The position numbers and the translations under genes were made by a program. Positions 24,201 to 35,619 of a DNA stretch of 64,000 nt are shown in pieces. Source of the stretch: Polyporus tsugae (lineage: Eukaryota > Basidiomycota > Agaricomycetes > Polyporales > Polyporaceae). The notes under the pieces were generated by a model. The model did no database searches, had not been told where the DNA came from, and was given only the letters and a program-made list of their open reading frames with translations. The stretch is taken from NCBI GenBank assembly GCA_024305745.1, contig JAHRBS010000006.1:1986501-2050500 (forward strand). The letters are read 5' to 3'. Positions within the stretch are counted from its first letter, which is position 1; the number at the start of each line of letters is the position of its first letter.

Positions 24201-27092
24201 GCCAAAAGCAAGCTCTTCTCATCCACGTCAATGACATCCGACCGGAGGAAGTGCTTGAGGGACGGGTACAGAATGCACCACACGTCGCTGGGGGGCAGGT
24301 GTTTTGCAGCGGAGGCGATGAATGCCGCAGCCCCTTCCGTTCACACACGTGAGCACACGTCTCGTAGACCAGCCGTCGCCGAACGCGTGCGCGGCGCACA
24401 TACCTTCCCGTATCCAGATATTCGGGTGATAGAGGAATCCAAGGGTGGCGCTCATCAGTTCCCATATGCGCATCTTCTGGAACAACCCCAGTTCGCAGAG
24501 ATTGGTTAACGAGGCGAGCACCTTCGCGACCACAGTCTCCTCCACGTCTGCCAGCCGGATGTTTTGTCAGCATGACTCCATCCATATGTTTCTCCGAAGG
24601 TGCCCCTACCGGAAAGCGCTTGGATCATCAGAGGGAGGATGTACTCCTCAAGACTCCGCCCGCCAGCACATGCTGCCACGTCGACGATGCTGTCAAAGAA
24701 CGCATATCGAAGTAGCCAGTCCCGGTCATTCAGGTATGTGATCATATGGCTGAGCAGGACGTCGTTCGTCTTCTGTCGGCCAAGGAAGATACACAGCGAA
24801 GAGATGTTGTGCAGGACCGCGCGCTTGACCACACTTGACGGATCGACAAGCAGCGTCGAAAGGTGCTCCTGAATGCTGTTCTGGAGGTCCGCCATGCTCG
24901 CATCGTATGATACCTGGAACCACCACTGAGCCCGACCGGCGAATACGCGTTACATAACATTGTGCTCACCTCAAAGTGCGCTTCGTCGTATTCCTGCGCG
25001 TCTGGCGAAAGCTTGTACGTCCCGTGTGCCTTCAGTGCCTGGCCCATCTCCAAATATCGCACAGCTGTGTCCGCAAGCGGAACAATGATCTGTGCATACA
25101 TGCATCGCACCAATACCTCCGGATCGCGCACTAGGTGCGCTATCCCCGGGATGATGTATTCGGGGAAGATCGCAGCGTTTGAGGGTGTAATCACAGTTAC
25201 CAGCATGAGGACCTGCATGAGGGTGCGAAGCGCTGCTGCGCGAACGATCGCGACGTCATCGTGGAGTAGGTCCACAATGTACGGCACCATGCGATCCAAC
25301 TTGGCTTCGTCCGTAAGGTGAGAGGAAAGCGCCAGGAAGACGTCGAGCGCGCGGACTTTCGAGCTCGGGAGGTAGCAGTTGCGGATGTTCGCGCATACAA
25401 GCGAGAGGATGATTAGTGCAGGACCATCTGGGGCGCACTGTAAGTATTGAGGCGATGAAAACATAATCGAACAAACCTTCAGCCGCTGCTCGCTTTCCCG
25501 CAGACCACGCGCTATGCAACTTGCTTTCGCGGTTCGGAATGTTCAGCTCTACCGGAAGCACGTCCTATCCAAACGTCAGCATACTCCCTACATATGCGCA
25601 AAGGAACATACTCACATGGAAAGGTCGCGAAGAGATCAACTGTGGCACATAATCAATCTTCACATCCATTACCGTCTCCTCCATAGCATCGTTGATGAGG
25701 TATGGCTCCACGCTCTCGTAGTCCGCCCAGATTCTCTCCATCCGATGGTCGGAGTCACTCGGGAGCGGGTCGTTGGGCATATCCCCGCTCAAGTTCGCGC
25801 TCGCGGACGGATTGGCACCTGCGCCCTTGTGTGCAGAAACGGTGGCGCTTGCAGGAACGGTAGACGGTGTGGCGGTAACGGAGAACAAGGAAGGCGAGTT
25901 GATTTCGTTCACGGTGGAGACGTAGTTGTGCAAGAAGGAGTAGAAGCTCTCCGGGAAGACCGTCCCTCGTGAGGTGTGCAGGAGCGTGTCGAAAGTCGGC
26001 CGTGTCGAGGGATCCATCGCAATCATTTGTTTGATGAGTTGCTGCTCATCGTCAGTAGGATATCCGCACGCAGGATGGGTAGAGAGCACATACCCGGACG
26101 CCCTCATCCTCAACAGCACCCAACTGCGAGTCCACCTTCAGCTCACCCTCCCGGTACTTGAACAGCTCGCTGAGCGTGAACATCGGCTTGCCCTCGAGGA
26201 ACAGCTCCGCGATCACACACCCCACGCTAAAGCAGTCCATGGCTTCCGTGACCTTCCCGTCGCGCCTCCCCTCGCTGTCCTCCAACGCAAGCCGCGACTT
26301 CTTCGCGCTGATCTCCGGGTTCTCGCTCGCGGTGTAGAACCGCTCGGGCGCGATGTAGCACGACCGGCGGCCAGACGTGTCGAAGAAGAACGCGAAGTCA
26401 GACGGGTCGTCGAGCGGAAGGAACGTCGGCTTGTAGGACGCGAAGTCGGAAACGTACACCCAGTTCCAGGAGGTGACGAGGATGTTCTCGGACTTGATGT
26501 CCCCATGCGAGACCTTGCGGTTGCGCGCGTCGCGAAGAGCATTCAGGATCTGGAATGCGATCCATTTCTTCTCCACGAGGCTCAGGAACGGTCGCGTGCT
26601 GGCCAGAGAAGGTCGAGGTTGGGAGAGCTACCTATTCTGCGGGAGGAGTACGCACCTTATCCTGTCGTACAGATTACTCGCGACCCATTGCCGAATGATA
26701 TACCCCGCCTTGTCCGTCTCCACAAACGACTGGTAGTCGTACACGTTTGGGATGTCCGCAAGGGCTTCCCGCTCGACTGTATCTTATAAACACGCATTCA
26801 AGGCATGAAGTATGATGCTTACGCACTCTTGAGTCTCCGGTGATACTTCCGCAAGCTCAAACCCGGGTCCGGCTTGATGAATATCTTGACGACCAAATAG
26901 CCATTCTTGTGCCGGCACTTCACTGTCTTCAAGAACCGCGCGGAGCCAAGACTGGACACGTATGTAGGTGCGACCTGGTGTACACCCAAACGAGGATACG
27001 CACCTTCTCTCGTACACAATGTCTCCGCCGAGTTCCGCCACAAACGAGTCCAGTGCGCCGCTCGTGCGTGTCAGGGATTGCGCGTTCCCCAT
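21202..27092 (-). CDS. VPS15: VPS15, regulatory protein kinase of the class III PI3-kinase complex
   Basis: Scaffold and pseudokinase-like partner of VPS34 in autophagy and endosomal sorting. The start is fixed by MGNAQS at 27092, a classic N-myristoylation signal shared with VPS15 proteins. The kinase domain shows VSHGDIKSENILV, then DFA in place of DFG (SDFASYKPTFLP), and CYIAPERF, all typical of this family. A long HEAT-repeat middle part (about 25,560-23,760) has stretches such as VPYIVDLLHDDVAIVRAAALRTL and HNISSLCIFLGRQK. A Ser/Pro-rich linker follows, then a C-terminal WD40 propeller (AVTGIAVSPDHMFFVSSSDDKTVKVWD; GVLSLWDIRFG; ending GVIKVWRIESFDQ, stop at 21202). Introns are few in the 3' part and more frequent in the 5' part. 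This is the largest gene in the window and appears intact. Confidence 0.93.
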
Positions 27093-28447
27093 GTTGTTAG
27101 TATATGCGCGTCGTGTCGTTCCAGTTTGTTAGGCAGTCATGAAGAGAGTGATGGAGGGAAGATGAAAAGAGCCCGCGTACGACCGAGAAGAGGTGCTCGC
27201 TACTCCAGTGCCAGTGTGGCCGACTGAGGCTACTGTAACGGGGATTGAGGTATTCGGCTTTCGCCGAAAAGGCCTCTCTCCGAATGCGTCGGAGTTGGAC
27301 GTTCCGTCTCAGTCTGCAGTACCCTCAAAACTTCGATACAGTAATAAACCGGTCCTCGGGACACCAAATTGAATTCCCTTTGGTGTGCTATCCCATGATT
27401 AGTTCCCTAAAATCGGACTTTTCACGCTTCATGGGGACCTTGATATCTACTACATACCCAATTTCCATTACCTGTCGTAGGTTTTCTGAAGAGATCGAGG
27501 CGCATCTTTGCTCACCCCCTTATCGTGCTACCTCGGTCCTCGGGACACTCTAATATTTCCTAATGCAGCGAAAAATCCATCTAAGCGACCGTAGCCGAGC
27601 CCAGCCGAGGGACGGATATGGTAAATCAGCTACGTAGCGCCCGTCCCGACGACCGTTCTCCCTATCTCTCCACGCAAAACATTCGTTGCTAGTATGTACG
27701 GGGACGCTACAGCATGAAACATACCCCATATGCACGATATATGCATGTATGAGTTATGAGCGGGAAATGGGCCTTGTAGTTAATGTACATCTTGAATAAT
27801 CGCTTTGGCAAACTATTTTTGCCCCCCAAACCACCGTAATCAGGACATTGCAGAGCAACGAGTACACTGCAAGGGTCGAAATTTATGAATGGAGCTTGTA
27901 GAAGAGATTGCAATCCAACAAAAATCTACTTGGGTGCAGGGGAGGAGCGGGACAATGGGAAATGCCAACTGTCCCGAGGACCCATAGTGTCCCGAGGACC
28001 GGTTTATTACTGTACGTCGAGCTAGCTATTAGCAGTCCAGAAAGTTACATAGATGGCGATTGTATAACACAGCATACAAGTAGTACAGATTACGGAGTTC
28101 CGTTACAATAGTATCGTATTATCGAGATATCGAGATATCAACCCAAGAGAGAAGAGCATATCATACAACACTGGCCAATGTCCATGCGAAATAGCGTTAT
28201 GTGGATGTACGACGGATAGAAAAAAAGTCATAACGTTACTGCATTGAATGGTGAGATGATCTATGAAGATTGTGCGACGTATCCAAAGTCCCATGACAGT
28301 CAACACTGGAGGAAAACGACGAAAGCAGAGTGGGGTGTGCGGCGATGCGAGGGACAATAGTACAATGAAGACACCCAACGGAGTGGGAGTGTGGGAGTGG
28401 CGTAACGTAAACGAGGACGACGACGAAGATAGGCCCAGGGAGATGAC
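27093..28447. other. Intergenic region containing a TIR element
   Basis: Apart from the mobile element annotated within it, this region holds the promoter of VPS15 at its left and the 3' flank of the heat-shock gene at its right. No gene seen. Confidence 0.5.
27339..28012. mobile_element. Non-autonomous DNA transposon (MITE-like, pogo/Tc1-mariner style ends)
   Basis: Perfect terminal inverted repeats of 26 bases lie at 27339-27364 and 27987-28012; they start CAGTAATAAACCGG and are flanked on both sides by TA, the usual target duplication of Tc1/mariner/pogo elements. The core CGGTCCTCGGGACAC is repeated inside the left part near 27534-27548, and its complement occurs a second time just inside the right end near 27971. 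The 674-base element has no open frame that could be a transposase. Inference: an internally deleted or MITE-type element mobilised in trans. Confidence 0.85.
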
Positions 28448-29231
28448 TCAAACGCTCGCGTTCGTGTGGCTGGCGTGCGGGGTGACGTGTGCGGTGGGGC
28501 TGCCTGCCGCCGCGGGAGAGGTAGGGTCGCGGGGCCACGAGATAGTCAGCATGCCCTCGACGAGCGTACTCCGGACGTGTGTGGCCTGCCAACAAACACA
28601 TGTCAGCATCGGCGGATCATGAATGACTACAGTCGGCGGAAAGACTCACGTTGACGCCAGCTGGCAGGTCGATTTCGCGCTTGAACTTTCCGTATTTGAG
28701 CTCCCGCACGGGGTAGAGCGACGGGGGCGGCGCATACGCCTCGAGATCGGGAGGCGCAGCCGAGTTCGGCTCCGAAGGAGGGAAGGCGCGGGTGGTTTGC
28801 GTGGTGGTTTGATTCCGGGCATGGAGAGGCCCGGTGCGCTCGCCTTCGACGATGAGGCGGCTGCCCTCGATCCGGACCGAAAGCTGTTCAGGTTTCATGC
28901 CTGGGACCTCGAGCATCGCGACGATGTGGGTATTCTCTGGGTCATCGCAGAGGTCCATCCTGCACGATGAGTAAGCTTCCTGCTCGTGAAATCCTGTTAG
29001 CATACCGGCGTACCTAGGTGCGAAAAACCCTGCCTTCTGTTTCTGCTGAGCCTTTTGCTTCTGCACGAGCTCGATGTATGCCCTGGCGAGCATGCGGTCT
29101 AGGCTGCGGTAGCGCGGATCCTCGTGCTGCATCTGCAAAAGCTTCCGAGCTTTGGTAGACGATGAGTAGGATGAGCGAGAGTTGGTGTTGAAGCTGGAAG
29201 TGATGGGAGTGCCGGTGTACTGGGGAGACAT
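28448..29231 (-). CDS. Small heat-shock protein (Hsp20/alpha-crystallin)
   Basis: ATP-independent chaperone. The start at 29231 (MSPQYTGTPI) is preferred over an ATG at 29264 because a TATA box ends only about 18 bases before the latter. Exon 1 codes for a Ser-rich head and a helical segment with LVQKQKAQQKQKAGFFAPR. The alpha-crystallin domain follows: HIVAMLEVPGMKPEQLSVRI, GSRLIVEGERTG, a Pro/Thr-rich insertion, VRELKYGKFKREIDLPAGVN, then after an intron STLVEGMLTISWPRDP. The C-terminus is short (HASHTNASV, stop 28448-28450). A second gene of the same layout lies on the opposite strand at 33586-34398; both have the large insert before the VRELKYG motif, so they probably arose by duplication. 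Confidence 0.9.
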
Positions 29232-29281
29232 GAGGAAAAATGGGCGGGGGTTTGGAGGCGCCACGGCGGGCCAGCCGCTCC

Positions 29282-29288
29282 TTATATA
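29282..29288 (-). promoter_or_regulatory. TATA box of the Hsp20 gene
   Basis: TATATAAG on the minus strand, about 51 bases upstream of the chosen start codon. Confidence 0.6.
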
Positions 29289-29297
29289 CTGCGGTGA

Positions 29298-29318
29298 CTC
29301 TAGAAACGGTTTTCAAGA
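29298..29318 (-). promoter_or_regulatory. Possible gapped heat-shock element
   Basis: The minus strand shows TTGAAAACCGTTTCTAGAG directly upstream of the TATA box. It contains GAA, TTC and GAG units in heat-shock-element orientation but with imperfect spacing. HSF binding is an inference. Confidence 0.35.
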
Positions 29319-31241
29319 TCGGCGCCTCGGATCTGACGAACCCCACAATGGATGGGTTCCCCTGTTTAGCCGTGCTCCACAAGTCTGCAGTAACTGCTCG
29401 GGCGAATGCTGGACATGACTCGACCGGAACAAGCCTACTCGCGACAAGACACAACAGCACCAGCACGGCCCCCGGACAACGAAACGGGCGCGCCAGCGTG
29501 CATTTACATTCAGCCCCGAGAGCGTGTTGAGGTCCGAGGATGAGCAAGCCGTCGACGGAGTGTGGGGTGCGGAGGTGAGTAACAACCGTCCTGATGCGGT
29601 GCTCCGCTGGGCGGGTCAGAGCGCCCATGCTGTGCACCGCCTCCAGACGCTGCCGCGGCCAAGTCAGGGCGCGCTTAGTGAGGCGCCTCCGAAACGGTAA
29701 CAAGTCGACAAGCTGCCAGTATCCGTAAATCCCCCGACGCCCGAGGGCCGTGCATCCTTCCTGCTGCGCCCAGAACCCTCTGCCACTGGGGCAATAGTCG
29801 GCGATGCACATTTTCTTATTCCGCCAACGTATGCACCGGTTGCTACACACATTCACTGCAATCCAACTGGGATCGACGCCTACAAACCACACGCAGCTCT
29901 GCGGACGGTCCGTGCTGAGTAAGCCGCTCTCCGACGGTATGGTAAGTAAGCATGATTCATCAAACATCGACGTCAAATTCAGGAAACGCCTAGTAAATTC
30001 ACGAGGAAACTCATCAGGATGGCCAAGGTAATGTCTCGAACATCCGAGGCCAACGCGTGTCCGGGTGTGGTCGGTGTGGCGTCGTCCAGAGTGCCCCACC
30101 CAACACCCTCCAAAGCCGCAGGTCGCCGACATACCGGAACGAAGACCGTACATACGTGTCACTTAGAGTCGGAGCTATTGGACGGCTTGTGGATCAATTG
30201 ACGTCACGTCAACATGGAACTGCAACCTGAATAAACCTGTTCATTGGGTATGTGCGGGGGATACCAAACGGCTGCAGTACGGTGTGCGCAGATTCCGGAG
30301 TTGAATGATGAGCGGAACAGGCGGACAAACGTACGGTCTGTATAACCCGAACATGATACTTCACAATAACAGACGCATATAGTGATCCTACTTGACGGAC
30401 ACAGGCTCCCGCAGATTTGTTGAAGCCAATGATATTCCGCAGGTTCCCGCATCTGGAAAGCAAACACTGGGCTGGATGAGTATAACGATCCTACGGCCGA
30501 GGATCAGGGTACCTGCGTAGAACGTCAGGAACAAGCGTTGCTATCATCAACTGGTCCGATTTCGAGCTGACTACTGTATGATTTGACAACAGCGAAGTTC
30601 AGTCCAGTATACACAAACTCAAACGAGACGTGACGTACGATACACCAAACAGCATTCCGTAGTCCTCCGCAGTATATGCTGGCCCGCTGGGCTTGGCCAG
30701 GATATGCTGAATGTTCTCCTGGCTTGCGGACGTCGCGGACGTGGACTAACTATAACATCCGGCCTTACACACACGCAGGCCTATCGCAGCCGGACGTAGT
30801 CCTTCCAACTGACACGACAACATCTGAGGGACAGAATTGATTGAGATTTCGTCCGGAGATGCCCACAGGAGAACAGCACATACCCTCGTCACAATCTCCG
30901 TACACCGGCGGGGTTTACTATATCACGACAATACTTACTGCCGATGGAGACTCGGTCCCCGGGGGAGAGAAGAGTCCTCCATGAACAAAAGATAATGATA
31001 ATAGAAGGGGATACGTGTCAACATGCTGTATCTGACTAACGAGTGACAGGAAGGTCTGCGAGCTTGCGAATGACTTGGTCATGTCAGGACCATCCTTTCT
31101 CTCTGGCTCCTGCGGTAAAGAGGGCCTGAGGTGGAGTCAACCTGGGTCATACATAGTCAGTTGTGACCTTCCATAACGGTATGTGTATGCGAGACGCACC
31201 TCATTCCCCCAATGCACACAATACAAATGCATCTACATGAC
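29319..31241. other. Long intergenic stretch, no supported gene
   Basis: About 1.9 kb. A long minus-strand open frame runs from about 30162 down into the Hsp20 gene, but it has no motif and overlaps that gene in another frame. Nothing else recognisable is seen. Confidence 0.45.
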
Positions 31242-31382
31242 TCAATGCGCAATAGACGAGCCGTGCGCGGTTTTCCCGAGGTGACGCGCGTTGACGGCGA
31301 CAAAGTGGTACAGCACCACGGTGAACATCGCCAGCATGCCGAGAGAGTTCGCGAGGTTGTACAGAGTGCTGTGCGAGATCAT
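31242..31382 (-). CDS. OST4: OST4, small subunit of oligosaccharyltransferase
   Basis: A 46-residue single-pass membrane protein starting MISHSTLYNLANSLGMLAM at 31382. The start, spacing and hydrophobic core match the OST4 pattern (M-I-x-x-x-x-L..AN..G...VVLYHFVAVN), with the luminal/membrane helix LGMLAMFTVVLYHFVAVN. Yeast and animal OST4 are 36 to 37 residues, so this protein has a slightly longer tail (HLGKTAHGSSIAH). OST4 stabilises the STT3 subunit complex that transfers glycans to Asn in the ER. The frame is open 23 codons further upstream, but the family start supports MISH. It is divergent from QCR8. Confidence 0.85.
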   Translation of the reverse strand: MISHSTLYNLANSLGMLAMFTVVLYHFVAVNARHLGKTAHGSSIAH

Positions 31383-31691
31383 CGTCGGCCTGCTTGACGA
31401 AGCGCGAGTCACCGGAGGTAATCGATTAGATGTCAGAATAACCAGCAGCAACCAGAACGATCGTCAAGGACGAGCACGGACCTGGGTCTGACGTCGTGGT
31501 CGCCGCGAGCAGGGTTGTTTGGCTGTGTTTGGCGCGTGCAGCGTCGGGATGAGCCTCAGCCTGGGCGCTCGGTACGCCGTCGCGAAACCTCCCGAACACA
31601 TCGACGTGCTCAGCTTGTGCTCAGCACCTCCTTCCATCTTCCTCCCCGTCTACTTCCCCTTTCTCGTGTGTAGAGCCCAAAGTCTGCGACA
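31383..31691. promoter_or_regulatory. Shared promoter region of OST4 and QCR8
   Basis: Only about 310 bases separate the two divergent start codons, so the promoters and 5' leaders must share this stretch. Fragments of CT-rich sequence lie close to the QCR8 start. No clear TATA box is seen on either strand. Confidence 0.5.
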
Positions 31692-32446
31692 ATGAGGCCC
31701 ACAGCTGTTACTCGAGGTGAAATGCCCGGACGTAAGTACTCATTTGCGTATCGAGGTCGTGCTGTGGCAGGATTTGACATGCATGTCTTGCAGCCAAGGT
31801 CTACGTGAGTATACCGTCCGGCTGTTATCAACGTCAAAACCATTTTCCTGCTTCTTCTTTCATGCGGAGAATGAGAGATATTGCAAACGGGTCGAGGAGC
31901 TGATGCGTCTCCCCATGGCAGCTCAACTGGTGGGGTGACCACCACAACCTCCCGAAGCAGAAGGGCATCATCACCTACTGTGCGTAACGTTATCACACTG
32001 TCTCCATAATGACGAGCTTACAACCAACCCCCCGCTCTGGCTCTGTAACATGTCACACATCCCGACCGATCTCTGTCCGGTGGTCGTTCTTCGTTCTGCC
32101 GTGTCACCGGTATTCTCCGTCAAACAGCGGTGTCGCCTTTCAGGCAACGGGCGACCCACAACCTCATCCGCGGCTACGTCTTCAACGGCTACCGCCGTCT
32201 CTCCAAGCAATTCATCTTCTGGTCCATCCCCTTCGCCCTCGGTACGTCGTCGTTTCGTCTATTTCTACATGCGCGCTCGGCGCACCTCCCATACCCTACG
32301 AAATCGTCTTCCGTTTCCTGGCGTCCATTCATCGAACCGGTATGCTAACGCACGTTACAGGCTATGGCACGTACGCCTGGGCGAAGAAATACGACGCGTG
32401 GCAAAACAGCAAGGCCGCCCACGTCGCAGGCCACGGCGGCCACTGA
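31692..32446 (+). CDS. QCR8: QCR8, subunit 8 of ubiquinol-cytochrome c reductase
   Basis: Small subunit of respiratory complex III in the inner mitochondrial membrane. The start MRPTAVTRGEMPG is at 31692. Exons then give PKVY, LNWWGDHHNLPKQKGIITY and SVSPFRQRATHNLIRGYVFNGYRR, then a membrane helix (FIFWSIPFALGYGTYAWAKKY), ending AAHVAGHGGH with TGA at 32444-32446. WWGxxxxxPKQKGIxxYxxSPxxQ is the diagnostic QCR8 block. Five short exons all join in frame and the protein is about 100 residues, as expected. Confidence 0.92.
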
Positions 32447-33585
32447 GCGGGATAGAACAAGCATAGCAAGCACCGGAACCCCTTTCCTATGTAGAGCTGG
32501 TGTCTAATTCCACATTCTTTCCGCGCCTTACCTCCCGGAGTGATACAATCGGGTGTGGATGTCTGTGGTCGTCTGTCGGCGAATGGGATAGGCTCCGATA
32601 TCCGCCGACACCACCGGGACCGGGGAGACCGAATATTATGATAATTGGAAATGAAGGAAGCTCAGCTGGTTCGCCAAATTCAGCTTCTACTGTGGGTATG
32701 CAGCGGCTATCCCTGTGTGACTCACGGTGGAGACACCCTAGATGTGAGCATGTGCGGATTGTGGTCTACCAGTGGCACGACATCCATCTCGTCCTTGTTA
32801 ATAATGCTCCCGTGATATCATCCACCTTACTCTCCACCCCGCCTCGTTGTTTCATCGTGATGTCGTCAATGTCATGGCGTGTCCTTGTCTTCGTGTTTGG
32901 ATTGCGCAGCGACAGAGTCATTCACGCGAAATTTTCACAGATCTTTTTCAAACCCTAATCGGGTACAGGGAAGTCCATTGTCATCGCAGAGCGGTGCGAG
33001 CTCGTCATACAGAACAACTGAGTAGCCCGCTCTGAGTCGACCAACGTCCTCTAGTATTAGGGTCACGTATATATGTCCTTGCGAGAGAAGGTGCCACCAG
33101 CGGGGCGGGGCAAAACGGTAGGCCAATAACTTCTCTCTCCGTATATCCTGAATCCCATCTTCCTATTGGCGTACAGGAGTGCCATTTTGAACCCATCCAG
33201 ATCGCACGCTCTGGGAGCTACGTTGCTGCAGCTGGTTACCGAACTTTATAAGCCCCAGCGGTCATCCTGTGGCAGTGCGGCTTCGTGGGACGGGACGCGC
33301 GACGCCGAGTCACGACTCGGAACTGTCCGCAAACAGCGGCGGTGTCCCTTCCGCGCCCCGCCCGGCCTCCATTTTCCTGTGGGAGTGAGTCAGGCTCGGG
33401 GCCGTTCCTATATAACCATGCCAGTTGTGCGGGCGGAGCCCGAGCTCCCCTCTGCAACATACGAAGAAAAACCCTCACAAGCACATCTGATATCCTCACG
33501 TTCGCTTCGCTAGAAATCGCTCGTCAACTTCCCCGCTTCAAGATTCCAACAAGGATTCCCGTAGGACAGATTTTTCTAGGACAAG
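32447..33585. other. Intergenic, promoter of the second Hsp20 gene
   Basis: No gene seen. A TATATAA box lies at 33409-33415. A short inverted repeat CCGAGT/ACTCGG lies at 33305-33320. No canonical heat-shock element was recognised. Confidence 0.45.
33409..33415 (+). promoter_or_regulatory. TATA box of the second Hsp20 gene
   Basis: TATATAA about 170 bases before the start codon. The distance implies a leader of about 140 bases. Confidence 0.5.
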
Positions 33586-34398
33586 ATGACGGTACGCCCT
33601 CCGCGCTCGAAGTTCGTGTCGGCCTTGGAGAAACGGCTCGGGCGCAGCCTCTCCGACCAGGAGATGCTCCGCCTCGCCGGGTGCGCGCGCGCGCTCAAGG
33701 TGCGCAAGGCCCAGCAGCAGCGGGTTTATAAGCCGAGGTGCGTCTCCGCCACCCTCTCTCCCCTGACAACTCTCTCACTAATCACCCATCATATCCCGTG
33801 TGGTTATCCCTACTGCGCGCAACACAGGATGGAGCTGTGGGATGACGGAGACAGTCTGCTCGTCACGGCCGTGTTCGAGGTGCCCGGGCTCCGTACCGAC
33901 GATGTCACCGTCGACGTCGTCGACGGCCGGCTCGTGGTTAGTGGCGAACGGCGCCAGCAGGGTTTTTCCGCGGCCCCGAAGACGTCGCGGCCCGGCAACG
34001 GGACCCATACCTCGGAGCCGACCGAGCTCGATGGTGCCGGCGTATGCGTTCGCGCGTCGGAGGAGACGCTGGCGCACGCCGGCACTGTGTTGCAGGTCCG
34101 GGAGCTCAAGTATGGCTTCTTCCGCCGCGCCATCGCCGTACCCGCTGGCTGCACCGTAAGTGCCCTGCGCCACCTCGTTGTGATGCGGAAAACAGGACTG
34201 ACCGACGGATATACGGTTGCGCAGGCTGCCCATCTCCAAGCCACGATGGAGAACGGGATGCTCACCGTCTCATGGCCCCGCGATCCCGGGGCGCACCTCT
34301 CCGACATGCTCCTCGCGAAGAAGACGGAGTCGGTCCTGCAGCTGGACACCGGCGCGGGCGCTGGCTTCGCCGAGAACGGTTCTTCTACCTGTGTTTGA
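33586..34398 (+). CDS. Small heat-shock protein (Hsp20/alpha-crystallin)
   Basis: Chaperone of the same type as the gene at 28448-29231. The start is MTVRPPRSKFVSALEKRLG at 33586. A helical N-terminal part ends with KAQQQRVYKPR, and an intron follows. The alpha-crystallin domain shows LLVTAVFEVPGLRTDDVTVDV, GRLVVSGERRQQ, a variable insert, then VRELKYGFFRRAIAVPAG, a second intron, and TMENGMLTVSWPRDPG. The C-terminal extension (about 30 residues, ending NGSSTCV) is longer than in its paralogue. Both introns sit at the same places in the domain as in the paralogue, which supports a common origin. Confidence 0.88.
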   Translation: MTVRPPRSKFVSALEKRLGRSLSDQEMLRLAGCARALKVRKAQQQRVYKPRCVSATLSPLTTLSLITHHIPCGYPYCAQHRMELWDDGDSLLVTAVFEVPGLRTDDVTVDVVDGRLVVSGERRQQGFSAAPKTSRPGNGTHTSEPTELDGAGVCVRASEETLAHAGTVLQVRELKYGFFRRAIAVPAGCTVSALRHLVVMRKTGLTDGYTVAQAAHLQATMENGMLTVSWPRDPGAHLSDMLLAKKTESVLQLDTGAGAGFAENGSSTCV

Positions 34399-35619
34399 TC
34401 GTTTCGAGTTGGACTGGATGCGGGGCAGAGGGTACGCCATTTGCCTTATCTGTTCCGCATGTATGCGTTTACAATATATGCCACTGTATGCCCGTATGAC
34501 TGCCTGAGTGGGCCCGTACCTCGTCATCAAACCACCAATCTTGGACCCACAACTGCTGATCCGCACAAGCGAGTGGCAGGCTTCTTGAACCGCCTCGAGG
34601 CCAAGCCACATGGCACCCGGTGTCCATGAGCGCTGGCTCACAATCGGCATAAACATTGTCTACTCTCTCTCATTTACGCTGACGCAACTGAGCTTATTTA
34701 GCTACACTCATTGATCGTCGATTTGCGCATGGATACTGCGTTCACGCCTTCACTTGCATATGAGTATATCATGTGATATAATTTACCTGCCGTAAGGAGT
34801 CGTGGATGTTGTCCGCCCAACAGTGGCGGCGGGGCTGGAGTGAATGTGCGCCATACTATTGCATTACAATACATGCGGTATTTGGGTATGTAGAGTGTAC
34901 TATCAGACCGGGACATGGGAAGAACTGGCCTAGCTTCGTTTCCATCTCTTCGAGTCTTCCTCACAAGGGCTGGCGAGCATAGCGAAGAAATGAGTGGCGA
35001 CGGGGAGAGCTTTGAAGAACGTCCGGCGCGAGCCTTGCCTTACAGCCATCGTTCGAACACTCATGGATTTGTCATGGGCACAGCGGGCTCAGGTCCGGGG
35101 TCGGGTCAACACACGGTCTGTGACTTGAGCCCCTGCGAGAAGATCTGGAAGGGTCGCGATGCACGAGGTAGACGAAGAGGGCAGATGGTGCACATGTTGT
35201 CACAAAGCACGGGAGAACGGATAGTGGCTGCAGTTGAATGCAGACTTTATTTGTGGAAGAAGGATGCCTCCGGTGATACGCCGGTAGTCAGTGGACAATT
35301 GAGAAAGTCGCTGTGGTGACTGGTCGTCGCTAACATAGCATCGCGGATGTGCGGACGGGTTACGGAATGGAATGGTCGGCCATATTCCTCCCGAGAGTCG
35401 TCAACGCCAGCTGTGCATCTTCAGACTTCGCGGCTCGCATGGGAAGTAGCCTCATGGAACGCGCGGTCGAACGCAGAGGTCCAGGCATGGAAGCAGAGGG
35501 CATATGTGGCAATGGATGAGAAGGAAGACTACGAAACATCACAGCAGTCGGCCGCGCGCCGTGAAGTTCCGCGAAGCCGAACCTGCGGTTGGAATGCGTA
35601 CGAAAAAATGTTCCTCGTC
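34399..35619. other. Intergenic, no supported gene
   Basis: About 1.2 kb. The plus-strand open frame at 34915-35319 has no motif and is taken as chance. Confidence 0.45.

Noticed and set aside
26840..27227. Plus-strand frames over the VPS15 5' end
   Set aside because: Opposite the myristoylation start and kinase exons; no independent support.
29014..30162. Long minus-strand open frame of 382 codons
   Set aside because: It overlaps the Hsp20 gene in another frame, has no motif, and its composition (Cys, Arg, Ser, Trp mixed) looks like chance reading of GC-rich DNA.
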